Of a stretch of DNA of 64,000 nucleotides, positions 9,723 through 17,875 are shown piece by piece (the first letter of the stretch is position 1; each line of letters begins with the position of its first letter). The notes beneath the pieces are model-generated. The model made no database searches. It worked only from the letters and a program-made list of their open reading frames with translations, and was not told the origin of the DNA. Source of the stretch: Bacteroides sp. (GTDB lineage Bacteria > Bacteroidota > Bacteroidia > Bacteroidales > Bacteroidaceae); contig JALCME010000001.1 of assembly GCA_022648295.1 (NCBI GenBank), positions 310,001 through 374,000 of the forward strand. The letters are read 5' to 3'. Position numbers and translations under genes: made by a program.

Positions 9723-9730
9723 TAATTTTG
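9723..9730 (+). promoter_or_regulatory. Probable promoter -7 box for aroA
   Basis: TAATTTTG at 9723-9730 fits the Bacteroides -7 consensus TAnnTTTG and is followed by a leader of about 50 bases before the aroA ATG. No good TTTG -33 box is visible 19-21 bp upstream. Confidence 0.5.
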
Positions 9731-9787
9731 CAGGATTAATTTTCAAGCAAGTCAAGAGCTAAATCTCGACTTTAATAAATATCAACC

Positions 9788-11017
9788 ATGTGCTACAAAA
9801 TTACAGCACCAGAAGTGCTTCAACTCTCTCTCCGCCTTCCGGCTTCCAAAAGCATTAGTAACCGGGCTTTAATTCTACATGCCTTATCCAAAGGTAACAT
9901 TATACCTTCCAATCTCAGCGATTGCGACGACACACGCGTCATGACCAAGGCTTTACAAACGAATTCGAACTATATAGATATTATGGCCGCCGGCACTGCC
10001 ATGCGGTTCCTCACAGCCTACTTCAGTGTGACACCGGGAACAAAAACCATTACCGGAACGGAACGGATGCGACAACGCCCCATTGGCATTCTGGTAGATG
10101 CACTACGAAGCTTAGGAGCAAAAATAGAATATCTGGAAAATGAAGGATATCCCCCCCTGCGCATCACCGGTTCCAAGCTAACAGGTGATTCCGTAGAATT
10201 GGAGGGAAACGTTAGTTCACAATATATCTCCGCCCTATTGATGATTGGCCCCACTCTTGAAAACGGGCTGACTTTGCATCTGAGCGGAGAAATAATTTCC
10301 CGTCCGTACATCAATTTAACGATTCAACTGATGAAAGAATTTGGCGGAGAAGCAGAATGGGCATCGGAAGACACTCTACTCGTTCGCCCGGGAAACTACA
10401 AAGACATCCCTTTCACTGTGGAAAGCGACTGGAGCGCAGCATCCTACTGGTACGAAATGCTGGCGCTAAGCCCGAGAAGGTCGGTGGTAGAGCTCACCGG
10501 ACTTTTCCGCAACAGCTATCAAGGCGACAGCCAATGCGCTAAAATGTTCACTAAACTGGGCGTGGAGACCGAGTACACAGACGATGGAATTAGATTGACA
10601 AAAACAGAGAATATAGAACGCTCTCTGGAGCTGGATTTCATTGAAACGCCCGATTTAGCACAAACATTCGTGGTTACTTGTGCGTTACTGGGTATCGATT
10701 TTCGCTTTACCGGATTACAAAGTTTAAAGATTAAGGAAACAGATCGTATTGAAGCTCTAATCAATGAACTAAAGACAATAGGGTTTGTTATACGGGTGAA
10801 AGAAGATAGTATATTGATAGGAGACAGAAGGCGTTGCAAAACAAGAAAACGTCCTGTGGTTAAAACCTACGAGGACCATCGAATGGCAATGGCCTTTGCT
10901 CCTGCCGCTTTTCGAATACCGGAAATACGAATTGCAGATCCAATGGTAGTATCGAAATCTTATCCACGGTATTGGGAAGATTTGGAAGCAGCAAAATTCA
11001 TCATTGAGAAAGTTTAA
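9788..11017 (+). CDS. aroA: 3-phosphoshikimate 1-carboxyvinyltransferase (EPSP synthase)
   Basis: 409 residues, a usual length for this enzyme in Bacteroidetes. It transfers the enolpyruvyl group of phosphoenolpyruvate to shikimate 3-phosphate in the chorismate pathway. Visible motifs are LPASKSISNRALIL (substrate-binding lysine and arginine), AGTAMRFLTAYFS, then RPIGILVDALRSLGA, SSQYISALLMI, and in the second lobe IKETDRIEAL and YEDHRMAMAFAPAA. Its start follows a TAnnTTTG promoter. The next gene begins 5 bp after its stop, so the two are probably cotranscribed. It marks the return to core genes after the decayed region upstream. Confidence 0.97.
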   Translation: MCYKITAPEVLQLSLRLPASKSISNRALILHALSKGNIIPSNLSDCDDTRVMTKALQTNSNYIDIMAAGTAMRFLTAYFSVTPGTKTITGTERMRQRPIGILVDALRSLGAKIEYLENEGYPPLRITGSKLTGDSVELEGNVSSQYISALLMIGPTLENGLTLHLSGEIISRPYINLTIQLMKEFGGEAEWASEDTLLVRPGNYKDIPFTVESDWSAASYWYEMLALSPRRSVVELTGLFRNSYQGDSQCAKMFTKLGVETEYTDDGIRLTKTENIERSLELDFIETPDLAQTFVVTCALLGIDFRFTGLQSLKIKETDRIEALINELKTIGFVIRVKEDSILIGDRRRCKTRKRPVVKTYEDHRMAMAFAPAAFRIPEIRIADPMVVSKSYPRYWEDLEAAKFIIEKV

Positions 11018-11022
11018 TTATT

Positions 11023-11439
11023 ATGTTAATATTAGTCATCAGTCTTTTTATACTTGCCGCCATAGCGCTTTTGGCAGGATATATTCGTAATCGCAACTTA
11101 CAAAAGAAGGTGGACAGCGGAGAACTGGATGCCATACCAGAGGTGCAACAGGTCGATTTACAATGTTGCGGACAACACGAAATCTGCGAGCGTGACAGTC
11201 TGCTGGCAGCCGTAAGTCAGAAAGTGGAGTATTATGACGACGAAGAATTAGACAGATACATTGGCTGTGCACCGGAAGATTATACCCCCGAACAGGAAGA
11301 AGAGTTCAGAAACATCTTCTACACCATGCAAGATACAGATGTGGCCGGTTGGGTAAGAAGTCTCCAACTACGTGGCATTGCTCTCCCCAACAATATTAAA
11401 GATGAAGTGTTTCTTATTGTAGGAGAAAGAAGAATCTAA
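11023..11439 (+). CDS. Conserved small membrane-anchored protein of unknown function
   Basis: 138 residues with one N-terminal hydrophobic helix (LILVISLFILAAIALLAGYI), then a soluble acidic part. The soluble part contains QCCGQHEICERD, a cluster of three cysteines that could bind a metal or form disulfides, and the acidic run YYDDEELDRYIG followed by DYTPEQEEEF. I recognise it only as a Bacteroidales conserved protein, sometimes labelled phospholipase in databases without clear basis. It lies between aroA (5 bp gap) and a metal ABC permease (28 bp gap). Context does not fix a function. Confidence 0.75.
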   Translation: MLILVISLFILAAIALLAGYIRNRNLQKKVDSGELDAIPEVQQVDLQCCGQHEICERDSLLAAVSQKVEYYDDEELDRYIGCAPEDYTPEQEEEFRNIFYTMQDTDVAGWVRSLQLRGIALPNNIKDEVFLIVGERRI

Positions 11440-11467
11440 CTTTAATATAACAGAGGAAACTGAAAAG

Positions 11468-12277
11468 ATGGATTTACTACAATACACCTTTTTTCAACAT
11501 GCACTCCTTGGCAGCTTGCTGGCAAGTATAGTATGTGGCATCATCGGTACTTACATTGTAACGCGACGGCTGGTTTTCATTAGCGGTGGGTTGACGCATG
11601 CCTCTTTCGGAGGCATTGGAATTGGGTTATATGCAGGCATTTCCCCTATCCTCTCGGCAGCCATATTTGCAGTACTCTCCGCATTCGGGGTAGAATGGCT
11701 CAGCAAGCGGAAAGATATGCGCGAAGATTCCGCCATTGCAGTTTTCTGGACTTTCGGCATGGCCCTCGGCATCATCTTTACCTATCTCTCACCTGCTTTT
11801 GCCCCGGACCTCTCGGCCTACCTTTTCGGCAATATTCTTACCATTACTACAGGGGACATTATCCTGTTAGCCGTACTGACCGTAATTGTAAGTATATTCT
11901 TTTATCTATATATACACCCCATAATCAGCATTGCATTTGATCGTGAATTTGCCCGTTCACAAGGCATTCCGGTACACTTGTTTGAATATCTGTTGATGAT
12001 GTTTATCGCCTTAGTCATTGTAGCCTGTCTTCGAATGGTAGGCATCGTGTTAGTCATATCTCTGCTCACAATACCCCAAATGACAGCCAATATATTTACC
12101 CATCGTTTCCAGCGAATCATCTGGCTCTCAATCGGAATAGGCTATGCCAGCTGCCTTGGAGGATTGTTTATTTCTTATTTTTTAAACGTTCCGTCCGGAG
12201 CGTCCATCATTTTCTTTTCCATTATCATCTATGCAATATGCAAATTGGGAAAGACTTTTTATTTATCCTCCCGATAG
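11468..12277 (+). CDS. ABC-3 family metal ABC transporter permease (ZnuB/MntB-like)
   Basis: 269 residues with about eight hydrophobic segments and the family signatures CGIIGTYIVTRRLVFISGGLTHASFGGIGI near the N-terminus and VACLRMVGIVLVISLLTIPQMTAN near the C-terminus. ABC-3 permeases form the membrane channel of zinc, manganese or iron importers. No ATP-binding or metal-binding subunit is encoded next to it, so partners must lie elsewhere on the chromosome. Divalent metal uptake is the family role; the metal is not determined. Confidence 0.92.
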   Translation: MDLLQYTFFQHALLGSLLASIVCGIIGTYIVTRRLVFISGGLTHASFGGIGIGLYAGISPILSAAIFAVLSAFGVEWLSKRKDMREDSAIAVFWTFGMALGIIFTYLSPAFAPDLSAYLFGNILTITTGDIILLAVLTVIVSIFFYLYIHPIISIAFDREFARSQGIPVHLFEYLLMMFIALVIVACLRMVGIVLVISLLTIPQMTANIFTHRFQRIIWLSIGIGYASCLGGLFISYFLNVPSGASIIFFSIIIYAICKLGKTFYLSSR

Positions 12278-12315
12278 AAAAATAAAAATAAGGAAACGAA
12301 ACGGAAAAATGGTAT

Positions 12316-12323
12316 TATCTTTG
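12316..12323 (+). promoter_or_regulatory. Probable promoter -7 box for tsaE
   Basis: TATCTTTG matches TAnnTTTG and lies 23 bp before the tsaE ATG in the 69-bp gap after the permease gene. No obvious TTTG box is seen at the -33 position. Confidence 0.5.
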
Positions 12324-12346
12324 GGAACTAAAAGAGAACAAATAAC

Positions 12347-12769
12347 ATGGAAATCAGAATTCAATCTTTAGACCATATTCACGAGGCAGCCCGTGAGTTT
12401 ATTGCTGCAATGGGTGACGATACGGTATTCGCATTTTACGGAAAGATGGGTGCCGGAAAAACCACATTTATAAAGGCCATATGTGAGGAACTGGGAGTTT
12501 CAGACGTTATCACCTCCCCTACTTTTGCCATCGTCAACGAATACCGCTCCGATAAAGGGGGAGAACTAATATACCATTTCGACTTCTACCGCATCAAAAA
12601 GCTGGAAGAAGCCTACGATATGGGATACGAAGACTATTTCTACAGCGGTGCTTTATGTTTCATTGAATGGCCTGAGCTTATAGAAGAACTATTGCCGGGA
12701 AACACCATAAAAGTAACGATAGAAGAAGTCGAAAATGAAGAACGGAAAGTAGCAATGGAAAGCCTCTAA
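12347..12769 (+). CDS. tsaE: tRNA threonylcarbamoyladenosine biosynthesis ATPase TsaE
   Basis: 140 residues, typical for the family. It has a Walker A motif ([14 protein letters not shown]) near residue 35, the segment [10 protein letters not shown], and [22 protein letters not shown] with the Walker B-like FIEWPE. TsaE supports the TsaB-TsaD complex that makes t6A37 on ANN-decoding tRNAs, and its ATPase activity is needed for turnover. It is followed after 3 bp by a small membrane protein gene. Confidence 0.95.
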   Translation: MEIRIQSLDHIHEAAREFIAAMGDDTVFAFYGKMGAGKTTFIKAICEELGVSDVITSPTFAIVNEYRSDKGGELIYHFDFYRIKKLEEAYDMGYEDYFYSGALCFIEWPELIEELLPGNTIKVTIEEVENEERKVAMESL

Positions 12770-12772
12770 TAG

Positions 12773-12988
12773 ATGAGCCAATACATCATCCAATTCATAT
12801 TCATCGTAGCAGGTATAATCGCCGTGTTAGCTGCCTTATTGAACTGGGAATGGTTTTTCACAGCTCAAAACACCCAAGTCATCGTAAAGAATGTGGGAAG
12901 GCAACGTGCACGGCTATTCTATGGTATACTTGGATTTATCCTCATAAGTATGTCCGTATTCTTTTTTCTACAAACCCCAAGAAGCTAA
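12773..12988 (+). CDS. Small two-helix membrane protein, Imm17-like
   Basis: 71 residues with two hydrophobic helices (IIQFIFIVAGIIAVLAALLNW and ARLFYGILGFILISMSVFFFL) separated by a short polar loop with QNTQVIVKNVGR. This is the layout and sequence style of the immunity-17 family, predicted from polymorphic-toxin loci. No toxin gene is adjacent here. It is tightly linked to tsaE (3 bp gap) in what looks like a core-gene context, so a housekeeping membrane role is as plausible as immunity. Confidence 0.7.
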   Translation: MSQYIIQFIFIVAGIIAVLAALLNWEWFFTAQNTQVIVKNVGRQRARLFYGILGFILISMSVFFFLQTPRS

Positions 12989-13018
12989 GAAGGATATATA
13001 CTGCACAATTCGTTTTAC

Positions 13019-14335
13019 CTATTTTTCTTTTTCGAAACCTTCTTGTAACAATTTACTTCTCCGTATAAGAGCCTCCAAATAGTAATAGTCAGCATAGGAC
13101 AAAGGTACATCAACTTGACTATTCTTCGGGCGGTTAGCAGTGGAATGAAGCAAAAGAAAGCCTTGATTTGTTCCGGGAGATGCCTGATAGTGTTTGCTCA
13201 AATTTTCGAGAATAGTATCTGCCCAATGTCTATAACGAACGCTTTTACCGTGTGCTGCATAAGCAGACAATTCATATAAAGCAGAAGCCGTGACCGCAGC
13301 TGCGGAAGCATCTTTTGGCACATTTGGAATGCCGGGATCTTTCATATCCCAATAAGGGATCAGATCTGCCGGTAAATTAGGCTGGCTAAAAATGAAATCC
13401 GCAATTTTTTCGGCCTGATTGAGATACGCTGGATTCTTTGTAAAACGGTAACACATCGTAAATCCATATAATCCCCATGCCTGCCCTCGTGACCAGACCG
13501 AAGCATCACTATACCCCTGATGGGTACCTTTAAAACGCGCATTTCCGGTTATTGTATCATAGTCCACTACATGGTAAGAAGAGCAATCGCTACGGAAATG
13601 ATTCTTTAAAGTTGTATTGGCATGGTTCACTGCTATATTGTAATATAAGGAGTCTCCCGTCGCTTCGCTTGCCCAAAAAAGGAGTTCAAGATTGAGCATA
13701 TTATCTATAATAACCGGATATTGCCATATATCCCTGTTCCAATCCCACGAACGAATGGCCTTGACTTTCGGACTATAACGGGAGCTTAAACTTTTAGCCG
13801 CTTGTATAAGCACTTCTTTGTATGATTGTACTTTAGTCAAGCGGTAAGCCTGACCAAATGAACAATAAAGCATGAACCCCAAATCATGGGTACTTTTATA
13901 CCATTTTACTTTTTCAAGTGGGCAAGTATACTTAACAGCCTCCTCACGCCAATATTTGCTGTGTGTATATGCATACATCTGCCACAAAGAACCGGGAAAG
14001 AATCCCGAGCACCAATCATAAGGCCCCACCAGTTTGAGACTTCCATCTTTATTAATGGAATAGGGAGCAACCAGTGACTTATCACCGGACCTTTGCTTTG
14101 CCTTCTGAGTGCACTTTATAGCATAGTTTAATTGATCTCCTGCAAAAGCAAAAATACGATTTGTTTCACAAAGAATATTGCAATCAGTCTTTGCGGAATC
14201 CATGCAAAGATGTCCCGATTGGTATAGTATCCCTCTCATCTTTGTCAGATGTGTAGAATTTCCGATAGATAGAGCATAGCCTCCTGCTATAATAAAGAGA
14301 ATTATCAAAATGCTTATTGTCTTTTTTTTCATCAC
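13019..14335 (-). CDS. GH88 family unsaturated glucuronyl hydrolase, secreted
   Basis: 438 residues with an N-terminal signal sequence (ISILIILFIIAGGYALS). It is an (alpha/alpha)6-barrel glycosidase. The two family aspartates are visible as D151 (THDLGFMLYCSFGQAY) and D211 (WQYPVIIDNMLNLELLFWA), with the usual spacing of about 60 residues. Other family segments are SVWSRGQAWGLYGFTMCYRFT and IPYWDMKDPG. GH88 enzymes hydrate the 4,5-unsaturated uronic acid left by polysaccharide lyases, releasing it from oligosaccharides. The natural partner is the heparinase II/III-type lyase at 20753-22678. It is the last gene of the large minus-strand locus and lies 102 bp after the sigma-factor gene. Confidence 0.94.
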   Translation of the reverse strand: MMKKKTISILIILFIIAGGYALSIGNSTHLTKMRGILYQSGHLCMDSAKTDCNILCETNRIFAFAGDQLNYAIKCTQKAKQRSGDKSLVAPYSINKDGSLKLVGPYDWCSGFFPGSLWQMYAYTHSKYWREEAVKYTCPLEKVKWYKSTHDLGFMLYCSFGQAYRLTKVQSYKEVLIQAAKSLSSRYSPKVKAIRSWDWNRDIWQYPVIIDNMLNLELLFWASEATGDSLYYNIAVNHANTTLKNHFRSDCSSYHVVDYDTITGNARFKGTHQGYSDASVWSRGQAWGLYGFTMCYRFTKNPAYLNQAEKIADFIFSQPNLPADLIPYWDMKDPGIPNVPKDASAAAVTASALYELSAYAAHGKSVRYRHWADTILENLSKHYQASPGTNQGFLLLHSTANRPKNSQVDVPLSYADYYYLEALIRRSKLLQEGFEKEK

Positions 14336-14437
14336 TCATTTCATTAATAAATTCGCTATAACTTTATGATTTAGTACCACTAAAATAAATAATATTTTCA
14401 TGCCTTTTCTCGTTAATCCATAAAGAGAAAGATTTAT

Positions 14438-15049
14438 TTATATGGCTACATTATTCAAATTAAGTTTCAATTTTTTATATGCAATATTCATTTGATTCTC
14501 TATTGTCTTCATCGAGATATTATATTTTAAGGCAATATCTTTATGCTTTTCACCTTTAATCCTGCAATCAACAAAAATTTGTCTACACTTATCTGGCAAT
14601 GTATTAATAGCTCGCTCTATAGATACCAAAACCTCTTCGGAAGCAGCGGACGCATCTGCGGAACCAGAACAAGAGTAATTATTCAAATAGTACTCAAATT
14701 GAGTATCTTCTGAACAATACACATACTTCACTTTTTGTTTGTATCTTATATAATCCAGACATTTGTTCTCCACCGCTTTCTTAATATAATAGAGATAGGC
14801 CACAAGAATGCCATTACGTGGAGCAGTCTGCAATGTACAAACGGATAGCAATTGAGAGAAATAGTCTGTATAAGGCATTCCCATTTTATATTGTCCAGAA
14901 TAATTAGAAGCATTCAACTTCTCCCAAATATGTAAAAATACATCTTGCACAATGTCTTCACTGTCTGTTTCACAACCTAAATAATAACAAGCTGTTTTTA
15001 CCAGATCGGAATAATAGTTCGTGTAAATTGATTCTAATAGTATTTTCAT
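14438..15049 (-). CDS. ECF-type sigma factor without an adjacent anti-sigma gene
   Basis: 203 residues. Region 2 begins YTNYYSDLVKTACYYLG and DSEDIVQDVFLHIWEKL. After that comes an insertion of roughly 30 residues (SNYSGQYKMGMPYTDYFSQLL and following) before the expected KKAVENKCLDYIRYK segment. Region 4 is intact (LPDKCRQIFVDCRIKGEKHKD, then KYNISMKTIENQMNIAYKKL). ECF factors direct RNA polymerase to target promoters. This one has no FecR gene beside it. A perfect palindrome lies 15 bp upstream of its start codon, and a LacI-type gene lies directly upstream. I infer that its synthesis, rather than its release, is controlled. Likely targets are genes of this locus. Confidence 0.9.
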   Translation of the reverse strand: MKILLESIYTNYYSDLVKTACYYLGCETDSEDIVQDVFLHIWEKLNASNYSGQYKMGMPYTDYFSQLLSVCTLQTAPRNGILVAYLYYIKKAVENKCLDYIRYKQKVKYVYCSEDTQFEYYLNNYSCSGSADASAASEEVLVSIERAINTLPDKCRQIFVDCRIKGEKHKDIALKYNISMKTIENQMNIAYKKLKLNLNNVAI

Positions 15050-15063
15050 GGATTTAACAGGTT

Positions 15064-15079
15064 ACTTAAACGTTTAAGT
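15064..15079 (-). promoter_or_regulatory. Perfect 16-bp palindrome, likely LacI-family operator for the sigma gene
   Basis: ACTTAAACGTTTAAGT reads the same on both strands and lies between the lacI gene and the sigma gene, 15 bp before the sigma start codon. The central CG flanked by A/T-rich half sites is the classic LacI/GalR operator architecture. The core TTAAACGTTTAA recurs upstream of lacI at 16195-16206. Confidence 0.8.
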
Positions 15080-15128
15080 ATTATTTTAAAAAAGGTTTTA
15101 GCTACAACTTACGAATTAAACAATTCCA

Positions 15129-16181
15129 TTAATCTCTATAAATAAGCTTACAAGGAATAGTGACTTGATCAACAGGTTGACAAGTATCAATCGTGGAATT
15201 AGATTCTTTTAGATTAATTTGCTTTAACAATATTTCAACGACCTTCTTCCCTATATCAGGAATGGGCATTAAAGCAACATTAATTTGAGGAGCAATCAAC
15301 GGGAACAATGATTCTTCATGAATAGAGGCTAACTCAAATTTATTATAGTCAATATTATGATTCATAAAGTATTTAAACGCTTCCATGGCTAATATATGAG
15401 TAGTAAAAAAGAAACCATCAACATCCGGTTCTTTTTCAAAGATTTCATCAAGAGCACCGGGCAACTTTTCTTCATAGTTATGGATATCGATAATCTTAAT
15501 CAAGTTATCGTTTACTTCAATATCATATTTTTTAAGTGCATTTATGTATCCATCCATACGAAAGTTCAAAGTTAACAAATGCGGATTTGTCGTAAGAATG
15601 GCTATTTTTCGAGCTCCCTTTAAAATCAGATGCTCTACCAAGCTAAAACTACTTTCTTCATTATTAATAATAACATAATTAGTAGTGAGATCGGAAAAGA
15701 AACGGTCAAAAAACACCACCGGATAATCTTCATCTATTAATTTTTGGATTTCATCCTTTGTCTTTTTGGTCGGAGCTATAATTATGCCGTCAACCTGATA
15801 TGATTTCAACATATTAATCATCCGCTCTTCACGCTTTCCATCAGATTCAGAGCTACAGATCATTAAAGAATATTTCAGATTATCCAAAGTTCTCTCTATT
15901 GCTTTTGCAACGCCTGAATAAAATGAGTCGGCTATAGATGGAATGATTAATCCTACTGTATTTGATCTTCCGCTATTTAATGCACGCGCCAACATATTAG
16001 GCCTGTAGTCCATCTCTTTTGCACATGCAAGAACCCGTTCTTGTGTTGAAAGACTTATCTTCTTTTCATCGCCCAATCCCGAAAGTACCCAGGAAACCGT
16101 TGCAACTGAAACGTTTAAGTATTCTGCTATAGTTTTCAAAGATACTTTCATACTTTTATAGGAGCGTTTCTTTTTTTCCAT
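15129..16181 (-). CDS. LacI/GalR-family transcriptional regulator
   Basis: 350 residues. A helix-turn-helix and hinge occupy residues ~14-65 (LKTIAEYLNVSVATVSWVLSG, then RPNMLARALNSGRSNTVGLIIP). A periplasmic-binding-protein-like sensor domain follows (FYSGVAKAIERTLDN, VDGIIIAPTKK, YPVVFFDRFF, LILKGARKIAILTTNP). Members bind palindromic operators with a central CG and are released or activated by a sugar ligand. An operator-like palindrome lies 13 bp upstream of its own start and another upstream of the next gene, the ECF sigma factor. I infer autoregulation and control of that sigma gene in response to a sugar from this locus. Nothing shows which ligand. Confidence 0.94.
   Translation of the reverse strand: MEKKKRSYKSMKVSLKTIAEYLNVSVATVSWVLSGLGDEKKISLSTQERVLACAKEMDYRPNMLARALNSGRSNTVGLIIPSIADSFYSGVAKAIERTLDNLKYSLMICSSESDGKREERMINMLKSYQVDGIIIAPTKKTKDEIQKLIDEDYPVVFFDRFFSDLTTNYVIINNEESSFSLVEHLILKGARKIAILTTNPHLLTLNFRMDGYINALKKYDIEVNDNLIKIIDIHNYEEKLPGALDEIFEKEPDVDGFFFTTHILAMEAFKYFMNHNIDYNKFELASIHEESLFPLIAPQINVALMPIPDIGKKVVEILLKQINLKESNSTIDTCQPVDQVTIPCKLIYRD
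16105..16120 (-). promoter_or_regulatory. Operator-like 16-mer inside the lacI coding region
   Basis: ACTGAAACGTTTAAGT differs at one base from the perfect palindrome at 15064-15079. It lies within the codons for the helix-turn-helix, about 75 bp from the upstream copy at 16195-16206. It could be an auxiliary site for looping repression, but coding constraint may explain it. Confidence 0.4.
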
Positions 16182-16194
16182 AATAAATGTTAGG

Positions 16195-16206
16195 TTAAAC
16201 GTTTAA
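16195..16206 (-). promoter_or_regulatory. 12-bp palindrome upstream of lacI, likely autoregulatory operator
   Basis: TTAAACGTTTAA is a perfect palindrome identical to the core of the 16-mer at 15064-15079. It lies 13 bp upstream of the lacI start codon at 16181, in the 122-bp gap after the esterase gene. No TAnnTTTG promoter is evident around it. Confidence 0.7.
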
Positions 16207-16303
16207 GCAAAAGAAGAGTTTTTTTCGTTATAAAACAATAGATCAAACATTTAAATGAGCTTATTTAAGTTTATTTTGCAAATGCAGAAAACAAAAAGAT
16301 GAA

Positions 16304-17869
16304 TTATTTCGATCCTATTGCATCATTAACAATGTTAGCAACGCTTTGTCCATACAAATCCAAACCGATACAGTCAGACGCAGAGGCTTTCCATAGAGAC
16401 CACGAACGAGCATCAGTATTGACAAAATGGCATCCTTCTTCTTTCACTATTTTTTCAAGTGGTGCAGATAACCCAACTCTTGCCACAAAACTCTTGCCTG
16501 ATGACGCATCAACAACAGAAGGAGGAGGAGTCATTATGAAAATATCAGGATGACACATCTGATATACAGGATGCGATTTTATTCTCTCTAATAAAGACTT
16601 AATATTTTGAAGAGTAGTTTTCTGTTTTCCTGTACAGATAGACTTATAATCAGCTGTTCCCAGCATAATAAGGACTTTGTTCACCTTATTCATCCTATGT
16701 TCCGCATTGTTCACATGCGATTCTACCTGATAAAGCAAATCTCCGTCTTTCCCTAAACGACCGCAGCTAAAAATATCCCCAGGGACAGGTACACTATAAA
16801 TAAAATCTGAGAACCTTTTTCTCTTCAACCGCTCCACCCAGCCGTTATGAGAAACTCCATTTGAATCACTAATAATAAATATATTCTGACTATTAACGCC
16901 ATCCAACACCCGATTTGAAATCATTTCATGCCCACCTTCAAACAAATTAATTTGTACTTTATCAAGATACTGACGCTGAATTAAAATAGAGAGATGATCC
17001 TTAAAAATCGGAGATTTTGTAGTCTGCCAGTCCATCAAGCGTAACATTTCCTCAGTAGAAAAGAGTATATTTTGTTCAGAATAATCAAAATCAGAGACTA
17101 TTTTATTGAACATTTTCAGGCTATGAATGAAAGGAACATCACCAGACAACCCACCGTCATGAATGCCAGCAAAAATAAACAACTTACTATTTTTACGCAA
17201 GTTAACCGGAGTATTCATAAAAACAGGCGAACGCTTAATAGCCTCTGCCTCATTAAAATAAGGGACAAATCCCGCTCTAGGAAGCCCCGATGTAACCTTT
17301 TCCAGATCGTGCGCATATTTTTCGTATTTCTCCCTACGACCTACACATTCATAATAATAATCCACCAAATTTGTAATTGAAGCCCATGCCGTAAAGGTTT
17401 TAATCGGACGTTTAAGTTTCATATAACAAAGTAAAGTCGCATAACCACCACCACTTCCACCTATTATATGAATGCTTGTAGTATCTACATTGGCATGTGC
17501 AATTGCATAATCAATAGCGTCATTAATATCCTGAATAACCAAAGGACTCCCGCAGGCCTCCGGGTGATCATTTCCTCCCCGGAAGTCCGGATGAATATAG
17601 CTATAATCATTATCAATGCACAATTGGGCTTCATTATCCACTTTGGCATAATCACTACTCCACGCATGTAGCCTGACGACTAAAGGCCGTGGTTTATCCG
17701 ATTTTGCCCGGAAAAAATAAGCATATTGCGGAGTATGATCAGCCGAAGAAACAATTTCCACCTTTTTACATTCCGTGGGCCAATCTTGTCCGTCACCTTT
17801 ATTTTGAGCATTCACACAAATGCCCCATTGAACAAAGAGCAAGCACAAACATACATTTATATATTTCAT
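16304..17869 (-). CDS. Secreted two-domain esterase: alpha/beta hydrolase plus degenerate SGNH/GDSL-like domain
   Basis: 521 residues with a signal peptide (MKYINVCLCLLFVQWGICVNA). Residues ~30-320 form an alpha/beta hydrolase of the prolyl-oligopeptidase/esterase type, with nucleophile motif IIGGSGGGYATLL and a late histidine in LFEGGHEMIS. From about residue 328 a second domain has SGNH-like blocks: IFIISDSNGVSHNGW (block I serine), LIMLGTADYKS (block III) and SDCIGLDLYGQS (block V). The usual GxND asparagine is alanine and the DxxH histidine is glycine, so the second domain may be non-catalytic. I infer removal of acyl groups from the glycan. It lies 6 bp downstream of the DUF2264 gene. 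Confidence 0.8.
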   Translation of the reverse strand: MKYINVCLCLLFVQWGICVNAQNKGDGQDWPTECKKVEIVSSADHTPQYAYFFRAKSDKPRPLVVRLHAWSSDYAKVDNEAQLCIDNDYSYIHPDFRGGNDHPEACGSPLVIQDINDAIDYAIAHANVDTTSIHIIGGSGGGYATLLCYMKLKRPIKTFTAWASITNLVDYYYECVGRREKYEKYAHDLEKVTSGLPRAGFVPYFNEAEAIKRSPVFMNTPVNLRKNSKLFIFAGIHDGGLSGDVPFIHSLKMFNKIVSDFDYSEQNILFSTEEMLRLMDWQTTKSPIFKDHLSILIQRQYLDKVQINLFEGGHEMISNRVLDGVNSQNIFIISDSNGVSHNGWVERLKRKRFSDFIYSVPVPGDIFSCGRLGKDGDLLYQVESHVNNAEHRMNKVNKVLIMLGTADYKSICTGKQKTTLQNIKSLLERIKSHPVYQMCHPDIFIMTPPPSVVDASSGKSFVARVGLSAPLEKIVKEEGCHFVNTDARSWSLWKASASDCIGLDLYGQSVANIVNDAIGSK

Positions 17870-17875
17870 AATATT

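Noticed and set aside
17407..17416. Half-operator ACGTTTAAGT inside the two-domain esterase gene.
   Set aside because: Only one half site is present, deep in a coding region, with no matching left arm.
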